A stretch of DNA of 34,258 nt from Pseudomonas protegens (GTDB lineage Bacteria > Pseudomonadota > Gammaproteobacteria > Pseudomonadales > Pseudomonadaceae): the NCBI RefSeq assembly GCF_003732485.1, contig NZ_MOAK01000073.1, positions 131,542-165,799 on the forward strand, given 5' to 3'. Each line of letters opens with the position of its first letter. The first letter of the stretch is position 1. Below are positions 10,104 to 19,031 of this stretch, piece by piece. The notes under the pieces were generated by a model. That model was not told where the DNA came from and did no database searches. It was given only the letters and a program-made list of their open reading frames with translations. The position numbers and the translations under genes are program-made.

Positions 10104-12140
10104 TTAGTTCTCCAGTGGTAACGGTTCTTGGACCAGAGGCTGGCTGCTGGCCAGGGGCAGGCGCAAGGTGAAACAGGTGCCTTGGCCCCGGGTCGACTGC
10201 ACTTCCATCTGTCCCTTGTGATTGTTGGTGATGATGAAGTACGACACCGACAGGCCGAGCCCGGTGCCCTGGCCGATCTCCTTGGTGGTGAAGAAGGGCT
10301 CGAAGGTGCGTTTGCGCACGTTCTCGCTCATGCCGATACCGTTGTCTTCCACCTGGATTTCAGCCCAGGGCGGATTGAGTCGGGTGCGCAGGGTGATGCG
10401 TCCCGGTTCGCTGTCGTCGTCGCGCTGATGAATGGCCTGGGCTGCGTTCTTCAGCAGGTTGAGCAGCACCTGCTCCAGTTCGTTGGCGGTGCCCGGGACC
10501 GGGCCCAGATTCGGGTCGAACTGGCGAATGATGGCCTGGCCCTTGAAGTCGAAACCTATGGCCAGGTCGAAGTCGTTGCTGGCGATTTCTACCGCCTGGT
10601 CGATCAGTGCCGGCAGGTCGCAAGGCGCCATCTGCCGATTGCTGCGTCGGCTGAAACTGAGCATGTGGGTGACGATTTTTGCCGCCCGGGCCCCGGCTTG
10701 TTGAATGCCATCCAGCAGTAGCGGGACTTCACGGCTGTCCAGGTAGCGATTGACGGTTTGCAGTTCGACACCGATCTGCTGTGCGTGTTCGAGGTTCTTT
10801 GGCAGCTCGGGGGATAGCCGGCGGCGAATGTTCTGCACGTTGTGCAGGATCGCTCCCAAAGGGTTGTTGATCTCGTGGGCCATGCCGGCCGCGAGACCGC
10901 CCACCGAAAGCATCTTTTCCGATTGCACCATCATTTCTTCCAGAGACAGGCGCTGGGTGATGTCGTCGATCCGGATCACCACGCCGCGTCCGGCGCCGCC
11001 CATCAGTGGGTAGAAAGTCAGGGCGTAGTGCTTGGCCTCCTCATCCTTGAGCCAGGTCACCCGCTCGACCTTGGTGACGGTGTGTTGCTCGACGGTTTCC
11101 TTGAGTTGCGGCAGGAACGGCTTGAGGGGTTCGAAGGCGAGGAAGATCGGTTGGTTGAGGGCTTCGTCCAGACGGGTGCCGGACAGGGCGCTGGCCTCCT
11201 GGTTCCATTGGGTGACGTACAGCTGCTCGTCCAGGGCGATCAGCGCCGAGGGCATGGAGTCGATGATGCTGTTGAGGTAGTTCTGGAAACCGGTGAGCTT
11301 CTTCTCGATCTTGCTGCGCACCTGGACTTCCAATTCCAGCTTGCGGTTGGTATGGCGGGTTTCTTCCGCCAGTCCCTGGGCTTGATCGTAGGCGGCCTGG
11401 GAGTCGTCCCGGGCACGCTTGAGCTGTTGTTCCCGGGCTTCGATACGCGACAGCATGGTATTGAAGGCTTCCGCCAGGCTGCCGATTTCATCGTGGTTGC
11501 CTCGAGAGGCGCGCAGCGAGTAGTTCTCCTCGCGAGTCACCTGACGCGAAAGCACCTCGAGCTGGTGAATGGGCTGGGTGATCAGGCGCTTGATCTGCCG
11601 GGCGATGATCAGCCATAGCAACACGCTGAAAATCAGGATTCCCAGGCTCGCGGTGAGGGTGCCGGTGTAGAACGCCATCGGCAGTTCGCTGGTGGCCACC
11701 AGCAGCAGATGGCCTGGCGCCTGGCCCGGGCGGGGCAGGGCAATCACTTGGTTGCTGCGAAATTCGGTCAGTTGCCAGGCTTCGATGTGCCGGTAGCGTT
11801 CGGGTAGCTTGAGGTGTTCTCCATGTTGCAGTTGGGCCAGACGCATGCCCTTGCCGTCATAGAGTGCCGCCGCCCGCAGCGGGGTGTAGCTGTCCAGCTC
11901 GTTGAGCAGCTTTTGCGCATCCTCGGGAGAGTTCAGAGCCTGTACCGCCAGGGCCGGATTGGACACCAGCCGGCCGATAGTCTGCAGTGCCTGGGGCGCC
12001 ATGCTTTCCTGGGATATCCAGTAGGCGGCGCTGATAAAGGTCAGGTTGGCGACCAGCAGCACGGTGGTCAGCAGGACGAGCAGGGCGGCCAGGAGCTTCT
12101 GGCCCACGGGCAGGTTTTCGAGACGCTGGCGCAATGGCAT
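10104..12140 (-). CDS. Orphan membrane sensor histidine kinase (HAMP-PAS-HisKA-HATPase)
   Basis: 678 residues. Order: TM1 (about 15-38), a periplasmic sensor segment of about 120 residues, TM2 (about 157-180), HAMP, a coiled coil rich in E/Q/R, a PAS domain (about 285-395), HisKA with H-box AAGMAHEINNPLGAILH (phospho-acceptor H422), then the ATPase with N-box LLNLLKNAAQAI, G1 VEDNGIGM, F-box FEPFFTTK and G2 GTGLGLSVS. All catalytic boxes are intact. No response-regulator gene lies next to it. The position corresponds to PAO1 PA4398, a kinase I recall as affecting swarming and biofilm; that link is from memory. It sits between the reductase gene (45 bp upstream) and the adenosyltransferase (2 bp downstream) on one strand. 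Confidence 0.93.
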   Translation of the reverse strand: MPLRQRLENLPVGQKLLAALLVLLTTVLLVANLTFISAAYWISQESMAPQALQTIGRLVSNPALAVQALNSPEDAQKLLNELDSYTPLRAAALYDGKGMRLAQLQHGEHLKLPERYRHIEAWQLTEFRSNQVIALPRPGQAPGHLLLVATSELPMAFYTGTLTASLGILIFSVLLWLIIARQIKRLITQPIHQLEVLSRQVTREENYSLRASRGNHDEIGSLAEAFNTMLSRIEAREQQLKRARDDSQAAYDQAQGLAEETRHTNRKLELEVQVRSKIEKKLTGFQNYLNSIIDSMPSALIALDEQLYVTQWNQEASALSGTRLDEALNQPIFLAFEPLKPFLPQLKETVEQHTVTKVERVTWLKDEEAKHYALTFYPLMGGAGRGVVIRIDDITQRLSLEEMMVQSEKMLSVGGLAAGMAHEINNPLGAILHNVQNIRRRLSPELPKNLEHAQQIGVELQTVNRYLDSREVPLLLDGIQQAGARAAKIVTHMLSFSRRSNRQMAPCDLPALIDQAVEIASNDFDLAIGFDFKGQAIIRQFDPNLGPVPGTANELEQVLLNLLKNAAQAIHQRDDDSEPGRITLRTRLNPPWAEIQVEDNGIGMSENVRKRTFEPFFTTKEIGQGTGLGLSVSYFIITNNHKGQMEVQSTRGQGTCFTLRLPLASSQPLVQEPLPLEN

Positions 12141-12185
12141 CGGCTATATCGCTGGAAATGAGCAAGTGGGCAGCGTAGCCGCTGC

Positions 12186-13229
<1,044 letters not shown>

Positions 13230-13246
13230 TTATTTGGAGAGATTAC

Positions 13247-13732
13247 ATGCCGTCGTTTGACGTGGTATCCGAACTGGACAAGCACGAAGTCACCAACGCG
13301 GTGGAAAACGCCGTCAAGGAACTGGACCGCCGCTATGACTTGAAGGGCAAGGGCAGCTTCGAGTTCAAGGAAAAGGAGTTGGCCGTCAACCTGACCGCCG
13401 AAGCCGAATTCCAGCTCGAGGCCATGATCGAGATCCTCAAGCTGGCCTTGGTCAAGCGCAAGATCGATGTGCAGTGTCTGGAGGTCAAGGACGCCTACGC
13501 CTCGGGCAAGGTGATGAAGCAGGAGGCCGTACTCAAGGAAGGAATCGATAAAGAGTTGGCGAAGAAGATCGTCGCTCATATCAAGGATGCCAAGCTCAAA
13601 GTGCAGGCTGCCATTCAAGGCGAGCAGGTACGGGTCACCGGCAAGAAGCGCGACGATCTGCAAGAGGCCATTGCCGCTCTGCGTGCCAAAGAATTCGGCA
13701 TGCCGTTGCAGTTCAACAACTTCCGCGACTGA
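13247..13732 (+). CDS. yajQ: YajQ-family nucleotide-binding protein
   Basis: 161 residues, full length for UPF0234/YajQ. The N-terminus [20 protein letters not shown] is the family hallmark, followed by [21 protein letters not shown] and the C-terminal [19 protein letters not shown] and [10 protein letters not shown]. The fold is two ferredoxin-like domains; members bind tRNA/GTP, and the Xanthomonas and Pseudomonas homologues are reported to bind cyclic di-GMP and act with a transcription regulator. It starts at ATG 13247 behind TTGGAGAGA. It is divergent from panE and followed by the channel gene. Confidence 0.96.
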   Translation: MPSFDVVSELDKHEVTNAVENAVKELDRRYDLKGKGSFEFKEKELAVNLTAEAEFQLEAMIEILKLALVKRKIDVQCLEVKDAYASGKVMKQEAVLKEGIDKELAKKIVAHIKDAKLKVQAAIQGEQVRVTGKKRDDLQEAIAALRAKEFGMPLQFNNFRD

Positions 13733-13868
13733 CCCGCTTCTCCGGGAACCTCTAGAGCTTTTTGGCGTCCGAGGCCGGAGCAATGGCAGAAACGATTGAG
13801 CTCCAGGCGAGCCGGTCGTTCTGCCGGTCAGTCAAGCACGCCGCAACCCCGGGAATCTGGAGAGATAG

Positions 13869-14708
13869 ATGGATTTGAACGCTGAAGTAGACAACCTGGT
13901 CCGGGCTTCCCAAGCCTGGGTTCCCATGATCATGGAATACGGCAGCCGGGTGCTGCTGGCAGTACTCACCCTGGCTATCGGCTGGTGGTTGATCAACAAG
14001 CTGACTCATAAAGTGGGCAAGCTGTTGGCGTTGCGCAATGCCGACCTGGCGTTGCAAGGATTCATCAGCAGCTTGGCCAATATCATTCTCAAAGTGCTGC
14101 TGATCGTCAGCGTGGCCTCGATGATTGGTGTCGAAACTACCTCTTTCGTCGCTGCGATCGGTGCCGCCGGCCTGGCCATCGGCCTGGCCTTGCAAGGCAG
14201 CCTGGCGAACTTCGCCGGCGGGGTGCTGATCCTGCTGTTCCGTCCGTTCCGCATTGGCGACTTCATCGAAGCCCAAGGCATCAGCGGTAGCGTGGACAGC
14301 ATTCAGATCTTCCACACCGTGCTGCGTACCGGTGACAACAAGACGGTGATCGTGCCTAACGGCAACCTGTCCAACGGCATCATCACCAACTACAACCGAC
14401 AGCCGACCCGCAAGGTGGTGTTCGATGTGGGTGTGGACTACGACGCGGACCTGCAGAAGGCCCGCGAGGTGCTCCTGGAGTTGGCGAAAGACGAGCGAGT
14501 GTTGGCCGATCCTGCACCGGTAGCTGTGGTGTCCACGCTCGGAGACAGCGCGATTACCCTGTCGCTGCGGGTCTGGGTCAAGACTGCGGACTACTGGGAT
14601 GTGATGTTCCAGTTCAATGAGCTGTCCCGAGATCGCTTGAAGGCCGCAGGAATCGATATTCCCTTCCCGCAGCGAGTGATTCGAGTGGTTCAGGAAGCAG
14701 CAGTGTAA
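13869..14708 (+). CDS. mscS: Small-conductance mechanosensitive channel MscS
   Basis: 279 residues, typical of E. coli-type MscS. Inner-membrane heptameric channel that releases solutes on hypo-osmotic shock. TM1 is about 23-42, TM2 about 65-85, and the pore-lining TM3 about 95-127 with the Gly/Ala-packed AAGLAIGLALQGSLANFAGG motif. The beta domain follows (FRIGDFIEAQGISGSV, VIVPNGNLSNGIITNYNRQP), then the alpha/beta vestibule. The start is ATG 13869 after CTGGAGAGAT. A strong terminator closes the unit at 14758-14788. Confidence 0.96.
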   Translation: MDLNAEVDNLVRASQAWVPMIMEYGSRVLLAVLTLAIGWWLINKLTHKVGKLLALRNADLALQGFISSLANIILKVLLIVSVASMIGVETTSFVAAIGAAGLAIGLALQGSLANFAGGVLILLFRPFRIGDFIEAQGISGSVDSIQIFHTVLRTGDNKTVIVPNGNLSNGIITNYNRQPTRKVVFDVGVDYDADLQKAREVLLELAKDERVLADPAPVAVVSTLGDSAITLSLRVWVKTADYWDVMFQFNELSRDRLKAAGIDIPFPQRVIRVVQEAAV

Positions 14709-14757
14709 GTACGTCAATTTCAAGACTTGGCCGTTCGGTCAACTAATGCTGTTCAGG

Positions 14758-14788
14758 ACAAGGGGCTATCAGCCCCTTGTTTGTTTTC
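14758..14788 (+). terminator. Rho-independent terminator after mscS
   Basis: A perfect 10-bp stem (14758-14767 with 14771-14780), 3-base loop ATC, then a T-rich tract to 14788. It is about 50 bp after the mscS stop. Confidence 0.9.
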
Positions 14789-14913
14789 AGGGGCAGCCAT
14801 TGATAACTATCAAGTTGCAATCCGCGCCAGCGAACATCAACTATTTAAGTTTGCCTGCTTAGTTAGCTTGCTATTTAATTTTGGTTTTTCCGCAAAGTTT
14901 CTTGCGAGCATAA

Positions 14914-14948
14914 AAAAGCCGCCGACCTGATTCAGGGCGGCGGCTTTT
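14914..14948 (-). terminator. Terminator (bidirectional) after the OprD-family porin gene
   Basis: A perfect 11-bp inverted repeat (14914-14924 with 14938-14948) flanked by A-run on the left and T-run on the right, so it can act in both directions. Read leftward, it is 41 bp after the porin stop. Confidence 0.88.
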
Positions 14949-14988
14949 ATTTCAACTGCGTATTAGCGCATTCAGCTGAGCACTGAAA

Positions 14989-16329
14989 TTACAAGATGCT
15001 CAGTGGATACTCTACGATCAGGCGCAGGTCGTTCAGGTTGTCGTAGTTGGTCGCGCGGTAATCGCTGTTGGTACCACGATAGATCGCGTTACGCAGACGG
15101 AAAGACAGGTCCTTGGCCGGGCCTTCTTGCAGTACATACTTGGCTTCTACGTCCCATTCGTGCTCCTTGCCATCGTTGGAGTCAGCAACGGTAACGTTGC
15201 TGCCACGAATGTAGCGGGTCATGAAGCTCAGGCCTGGTACGCCGAAGGAGGCCATGTTCAGGTCGTAGCGAGCCTGCCAGGACTTCTCGTCCTCACCAAC
15301 GAAGTCGGAGATCTGCACGGAGTTGGCTACGTAAACGGTACCGCCACCGTCGACACCGTAGTTGTAACCGGTTTTACCAGCGGACTGCTGGAAGGCCAGG
15401 GTGAACTTGTGGGCTTCGATGCTATAGGCGGCTGCCAGGCTCCAGACGCGGTTGTCCAGATCGCCGGCCAGTTTCTTGCCGTCGTCCTTGCTGCGGTAGC
15501 CGTTGAAGTCGAAGTTCAGCGACTGTTTGTCGCTCAACGGCAGGGTGTAGTTGACGTTGACGTACTGCTTCTTCCAGTAGTCTTCAACGTCGGAAGCGTG
15601 CACGGCGAAGATGAAGTTCTCAAGACCCGAGTAGGTGAAGCCGGCGATGTTCGCTGCGCTCAGTCCTGGGTTTTGCTTGCCGGTGACACGGCTGCGACCG
15701 TTGATGCTGTCACGGCCCATGCCAGTTTGCGCGCTCAGAGCGGTGAAGCGACCGGCGCTCAGTTCCAGACCCTTGATCTCGTTGCTGGTGATCAGGGTAC
15801 CGGTGGCGACTTCAGGCAGCAGACGGCCGTCGTCGGTGGTGAAGACCGGGCTGGATACGAACTGGTTGCCGTATTTCAGAACGGTGTCGGAGATGCGGAA
15901 CTTCGCTGCTGCGCCCAGTTTGGACTGAGTGTTTTCCGGTTCGCCGGAGCCGTTGGTAGCGAACAGACCGTTACCGGCACGACCCGAGCCACCGTCGAGT
16001 TTCACACTGCCCATGGCCATGGCATCGACACCGACACCGACGGTGCCCTGGGTGAAGCCGGATTGATAGTTGAGCAACTCGCTGATACCGGTGTCTTGAC
16101 GGTAGCCGCTGGTTTTATCGTCAGTACCGGTGGTGTAAGTGCCGTTACCACGACGCACGTTGCCCACGCCGTCCTTATAGTCTCGGTTCATGTACATCGC
16201 ACGGGTTTTCGCGGTCAGGGTGCTGTCTTCGATAAAGCCCTTTGCGTCGTCCTGGGAGGACGCGATTGCGAACTGCGAGGTGCCTGCTGATACAGCCAGG
16301 GCGATCATGCTCCACTTCATCACGCGCAT
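14989..16329 (-). CDS. oprD: OprD-family outer-membrane porin (at the oprD locus)
   Basis: 446-residue, 18-stranded porin of the OprD (Occ) family, which passes basic amino acids, dipeptides or small carboxylates. The signal peptide MRVMKWSMIALAVSAGTSQF, cleaved after AIA, the following KGFIEDS, the SGFTQGTVGVGVDA strand and the C-terminal RLIVEYPLSIL all resemble P. aeruginosa OprD (OccD1), and the position next to the HIT and slyX genes is the same as in PAO1 (PA0958-PA0960). The middle differs from what I recall of OprD, so substrate range may too. The start is ATG 16329 with AAAGGAG upstream; ATG 16320 is an alternative. A candidate ArgR site lies about 155 bp upstream. Confidence 0.85.
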   Translation of the reverse strand: MRVMKWSMIALAVSAGTSQFAIASSQDDAKGFIEDSTLTAKTRAMYMNRDYKDGVGNVRRGNGTYTTGTDDKTSGYRQDTGISELLNYQSGFTQGTVGVGVDAMAMGSVKLDGGSGRAGNGLFATNGSGEPENTQSKLGAAAKFRISDTVLKYGNQFVSSPVFTTDDGRLLPEVATGTLITSNEIKGLELSAGRFTALSAQTGMGRDSINGRSRVTGKQNPGLSAANIAGFTYSGLENFIFAVHASDVEDYWKKQYVNVNYTLPLSDKQSLNFDFNGYRSKDDGKKLAGDLDNRVWSLAAAYSIEAHKFTLAFQQSAGKTGYNYGVDGGGTVYVANSVQISDFVGEDEKSWQARYDLNMASFGVPGLSFMTRYIRGSNVTVADSNDGKEHEWDVEAKYVLQEGPAKDLSFRLRNAIYRGTNSDYRATNYDNLNDLRLIVEYPLSIL

Positions 16330-16482
16330 CGTGATTTGCTCCTTTGGTTTTTAGAAGAGTACTGCCGTCCCACCTGTTTTATTATCTGGGCGGCTCTTTC
16401 TTTTTGTGTCGGCGCAAACTTATATCACGCTGACAATGTTGGCGATACTTGCCTATCTATCCTTTCAGCTTCTTTACGACCC

Positions 16483-16524
16483 TGTCGCAAACTGCTCGAT
16501 CGGTGTCGCAATTCTGCAGTCGGT
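16483..16524 (+). promoter_or_regulatory. Candidate ArgR binding site upstream of oprD
   Basis: TGTCGC occurs at 16483-16488 and again at 16504-16509, exactly 21 bp apart. The Pseudomonas ArgR (AraC family) site is described as tandem half-sites of TGTCGC-N8-AA-N5, a 21-bp unit, and arginine induction of P. aeruginosa oprD works through ArgR. The AA of the half-site is not kept in either copy, so this is a good but imperfect match. Confidence 0.55.
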
Positions 16525-16829
16525 CTGTATCCGGACCAACAACTTATGCAGTGTTCTTCGAAGCAATATCACGAGGAATTAAGCCCCCCATGTACACACT
16601 CTACAAAGCACCGCGGGGCAACCCTGCCACTATTATTATGAGTCTGTGACGGGCCACTTCTGGTGATCCGCCGCAGACGATGTCGGGTTGAATGCAACAA
16701 GCGTGCACAAACCGAATTTGCTTCGTCTTTTTTCTTCTGGGCGGCATGCCGACCTGTAAAAACCGCATAAAATCGCCACTTCAAGCGTCTTTTTGTTTGG
16801 CTTGACGCGATGCTCTTCCTGGTGCAGGA

Positions 16830-16849
16830 CTGTGCAATAAGTTGCACAG
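16830..16849. promoter_or_regulatory. Perfect 8-4-8 palindrome, operator-like
   Basis: CTGTGCAA (16830-16837) is followed after TAAG by its exact inverse TTGCACAG (16842-16849). The geometry suits a dimeric regulator. The nearest genes are the porin (leftward) and HIT gene (rightward), both several hundred bases away. Confidence 0.45.
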
Positions 16850-16937
16850 CGTGCCAAAACGTTACCGCTGCACACTGCAAAGTGAGTAAACGGCGGATGC
16901 TTGAGGGATTTAGCGTAGACCGCCTGTACGATTCTGG

Positions 16938-16952
16938 TGCAAAACTTTTGCA
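16938..16952. promoter_or_regulatory. Second palindrome, TGCAAAA-C-TTTTGCA
   Basis: A perfect 7-bp inverted repeat around a single C, about 100 bp from the palindrome at 16830 and sharing its TTGCA core. Perhaps a second site for the same regulator; no family is assigned. Confidence 0.4.
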
Positions 16953-17259
16953 ACGCTGTGCACGGTTCATACAGTCATGGGCAGGTAGGGTGAGGAACAT
17001 CAATAGCTTGGCCAGTCACTTTTCGCGCATTTTCTGCGTGTTGTGCGCAAATGGTGCGAAGGGCTGGAAAGTGTTCTGCTGTGGGGCGTGGCTCCTGCAT
17101 TGAGATTGGCTCCTTGCCGGGGGGAGAGGGCGCTATCCTGGCGCAGTCTCATTGATCATGAAGCTCAATGCATTCACAGGTATGCTGCGCGTCTGTCGCC
17201 TGGCCAGTGTCGTTGATACTGAACGCCAGGCTGGAATGAGCTGAGCGGGAGTAAGCGCG

Positions 17260-17685
17260 GTGTTCACTTTAGATTCACGGCTGCACCAAGACACATTGCC
17301 CATCGGGGATTTCCCCCTCTGTCGGTTGCTGCTGTCCAATGACGCAAACTATCCCTGGTTCATCCTGGTGCCACGTCGAGAAGATATCAGCGAGTTGTTT
17401 CAGCTGGATGTCACCGACCAGCAGCAGTTGTGGCAGGAAACCACGGCTCTGGCTGAAGTGCTCAAGGATTCTTTCGACGCCGACAAGATGAATGTGGCGA
17501 CCCTGGGTAACGTGGTCAGCCAGTTGCATATGCATGTGATCGTGCGTAAACGCGATGATGCGGCCTGGCCCGCGCCGGTATGGGGCAAGCACCCGGCCGA
17601 GCCTTACAATGCGCAGCAGGTTGCGGCGATCCGCGATCGGCTGCGGGTGGTGTTGGCCGATGATTTCCAGTTTCTGGAGGACTGA
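17260..17685 (+). CDS. HIT-family hydrolase
   Basis: 141 residues of the histidine-triad superfamily (nucleotide hydrolases/transferases acting on AMP conjugates). The motif is present near residues 88-94 as QLHMHVI: H90 and H92 (the latter the expected nucleophile position) are kept but the first histidine of the usual H-x-H-x-H is Gln. An N-terminal beta region carries FILVPRREDISELFQL, typical of the family. The start is a GTG at 17260 behind GCGGGAG. slyX begins 3 bases after its stop, so the two form one operon, as in PAO1 (PA0959-PA0960). Substrate unknown. Confidence 0.85.
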   Translation: MFTLDSRLHQDTLPIGDFPLCRLLLSNDANYPWFILVPRREDISELFQLDVTDQQQLWQETTALAEVLKDSFDADKMNVATLGNVVSQLHMHVIVRKRDDAAWPAPVWGKHPAEPYNAQQVAAIRDRLRVVLADDFQFLED

Positions 17686-17688
17686 GTC

Positions 17689-17895
17689 ATGAGCCTGGAA
17701 GAACGTGTAACCGATCTGGAGAGCCGTCTGGCGTTCCAGGATGACACCATTCAAGCCTTGAACGATGTGCTGGTATCGCAACAGAAGGTTGTCGAGCGCC
17801 TGCAGTTGCAGATGAGCGCCTTGCTCAAGCGTCAGGAAGAAATGCTCGGGCAGTTCGAATCTTTCGAAGAGGAGGCGCCGCCCCCACATTATTGA
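17689..17895 (+). CDS. slyX: SlyX family protein
   Basis: 68-residue acidic coiled-coil protein; [20 protein letters not shown] and the end PPPHY are family hallmarks. Its heptad pattern ([19 protein letters not shown]) predicts a dimeric or trimeric coiled coil. The biochemical role of SlyX is unknown. It is translationally close to the HIT gene (3-bp gap) and followed by a strong bidirectional terminator. Confidence 0.93.
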   Translation: MSLEERVTDLESRLAFQDDTIQALNDVLVSQQKVVERLQLQMSALLKRQEEMLGQFESFEEEAPPPHY

Positions 17896-17920
17896 GGGAG
17901 AGCAGGTGTCCTTGAGGCAT

Positions 17921-17950
17921 AAAAAAACCGCGCCTTGGCGCGGTTTTTTT
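17921..17950. terminator. Bidirectional terminator between slyX and the cold-shock-domain gene
   Basis: A near-perfect 30-bp palindrome with a GC core (CCGCGCC/GGCGCGG) flanked by seven A on one side and seven T on the other. It lies 25 bp after the slyX stop and 11 bp from the stop of the convergent gene, so it can serve both. Confidence 0.93.
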
Positions 17951-17961
17951 GTGGGCGCGAA

Positions 17962-18567
17962 TCAGCGGCGCGGCAAGGCAGCGATGACGTCTTCGGCTTG
18001 CAGGCCCTTGTCGCGGTTCATCACCGAAAACTCTACGCGCTGGCCTTCTACCAGGACGCGGTGGCCTTCTCCGCGAATGGCGCGAAAGTGCACGAAGATA
18101 TCGTCGCCGGAGTCCCGGGAGATAAAACCGAAACCCTTGGAGGTGTTGAACCACTTCACGGTGCCGGTATCGCGGTTGCTCATGTCATAAGTCGGCGCAG
18201 CGGAGGCCGCCGGTGAGGACTTGTAAAAGCTGATGGCCAGATGCAGGACCACGGCGAGCAGAGCGGTCAGCAGGCTGACCAGGACCGCCGGTTGGCCACC
18301 AATGACTGGCATTGGTGCCAGCAGGGTGAGGGTTTGCAGAACGACAACCAGTACCAGCAGTGCACTGACCAGATTCTGCAAATGATGGCGCGAGCCTTTG
18401 TTCCAGTACGGGATAACTGGGGCGAGGATCAGGTTGAGCAGGCCGAAAAGGGCCAGGTAAATAGCATCGGGTTGTTGCAGGTAGGGAATTGCGTCGGATC
18501 TAAGGCTCGGAATCAAGGACAGCAGCAAAGCTGCAATGCCTGTCAGCAGGTGGACGATTTTCAACAT
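17962..18567 (-). CDS. Membrane protein with C-terminal cold-shock domain
   Basis: 201 residues. Residues 1-120 contain about four hydrophobic helices ([70 protein letters not shown]). After a short linker, residues 129-199 are a complete CspA-type domain with RNP1 KGFGFI and RNP2 DIFVHF. It is therefore an inner-membrane-anchored nucleic-acid-binding protein. An internal ATG (18183) could give a stand-alone 73-residue Csp, but no Shine-Dalgarno precedes it, so the fused form is preferred. PAO1 has a cold-shock protein (PA0961) at the same place. Function beyond RNA/ssDNA binding is unknown. Confidence 0.88.
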   Translation of the reverse strand: MLKIVHLLTGIAALLLSLIPSLRSDAIPYLQQPDAIYLALFGLLNLILAPVIPYWNKGSRHHLQNLVSALLVLVVVLQTLTLLAPMPVIGGQPAVLVSLLTALLAVVLHLAISFYKSSPAASAAPTYDMSNRDTGTVKWFNTSKGFGFISRDSGDDIFVHFRAIRGEGHRVLVEGQRVEFSVMNRDKGLQAEDVIAALPRR

Positions 18568-19031
18568 TTTGATTAACTCACGTTAAGAAGGGAGCACAAG
18601 GAAGAGCTGATCACGCACGGTTCGCTTCTGAACAAATAGGTGAGGCGGTGGTTTCGTACGCGGTGTCAGCCTATGCGCGCTGGCCGAAGAAATAGGCAAC
18701 AGCGACACGGGCTCTATTTAACAGCAAAGCCCAGGCCTTCTCAAATCAGCAGCGGCCCCCAGGGAGGGGCTGGAAATACCGCGGGTCAGGTGGTGGCTTC
18801 GCAGCATTGGGCAAAGACCTGTTCTAGACGGATGGCCGTGGATTTTCCAAGGAACGTCGGTTTTTCCCTGCTGTCAGATCTGGCTCGAACTCAACGCTTA
18901 AAGGCCTTGGCTGGGCCGCGAGACAATCCACCGCAGGCTGATCGACGATCCGGGTCGGCGGGGGTGCAGTACTCTTGCTAGAGTGGTCCGGCAGCTGATT
19001 GGGTGAATCCATCCCGTTAACGGAGAGAAAC
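18568..19031. other. Divergent intergenic region, cold-shock-domain gene / dps
   Basis: 464 bp with no supported gene. A 113-codon frame at 18640-18981 is Arg/Gln/Ser-rich without domain features and is taken as chance. A short inverted repeat ACTCT-TGCT-AGAGT (18970-18983) lies about 50 bp before the dps start and may be part of its promoter. No clear -35/-10 pair was found. Confidence 0.4.

Larger units (their letters stand above)
16330..17259. other. Long non-coding gap between porin and HIT genes
   Basis: 930 bp with no convincing gene. Open frames here (for example 16569-17003 on the - strand) are Cys/Arg-rich and look non-coding. The gap contains the candidate ArgR repeats at 16483-16524, two clean palindromes at 16830-16849 and 16938-16952, and many TTGCA/TGCAC words between 16700 and 17060. 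It probably holds the porin promoter and long leader; a small RNA is possible but no terminator-backed transcript can be drawn. Confidence 0.5.

Noticed and set aside
15127..16290. A 387-codon + strand frame opposite the porin gene
   Set aside because: Val/Gly-rich shadow of the porin gene, which has a signal peptide, family motifs and a Shine-Dalgarno.
16569..17003. A 144-codon - strand frame in the porin-HIT gap
   Set aside because: Composition (Arg/Ser/Cys-rich) and lack of a start signal or family suggest chance; it also overlaps the palindromes.
18640..18981. A 113-codon frame upstream of dps
   Set aside because: No ribosome-binding site, no domain, unusual composition; treated as intergenic.
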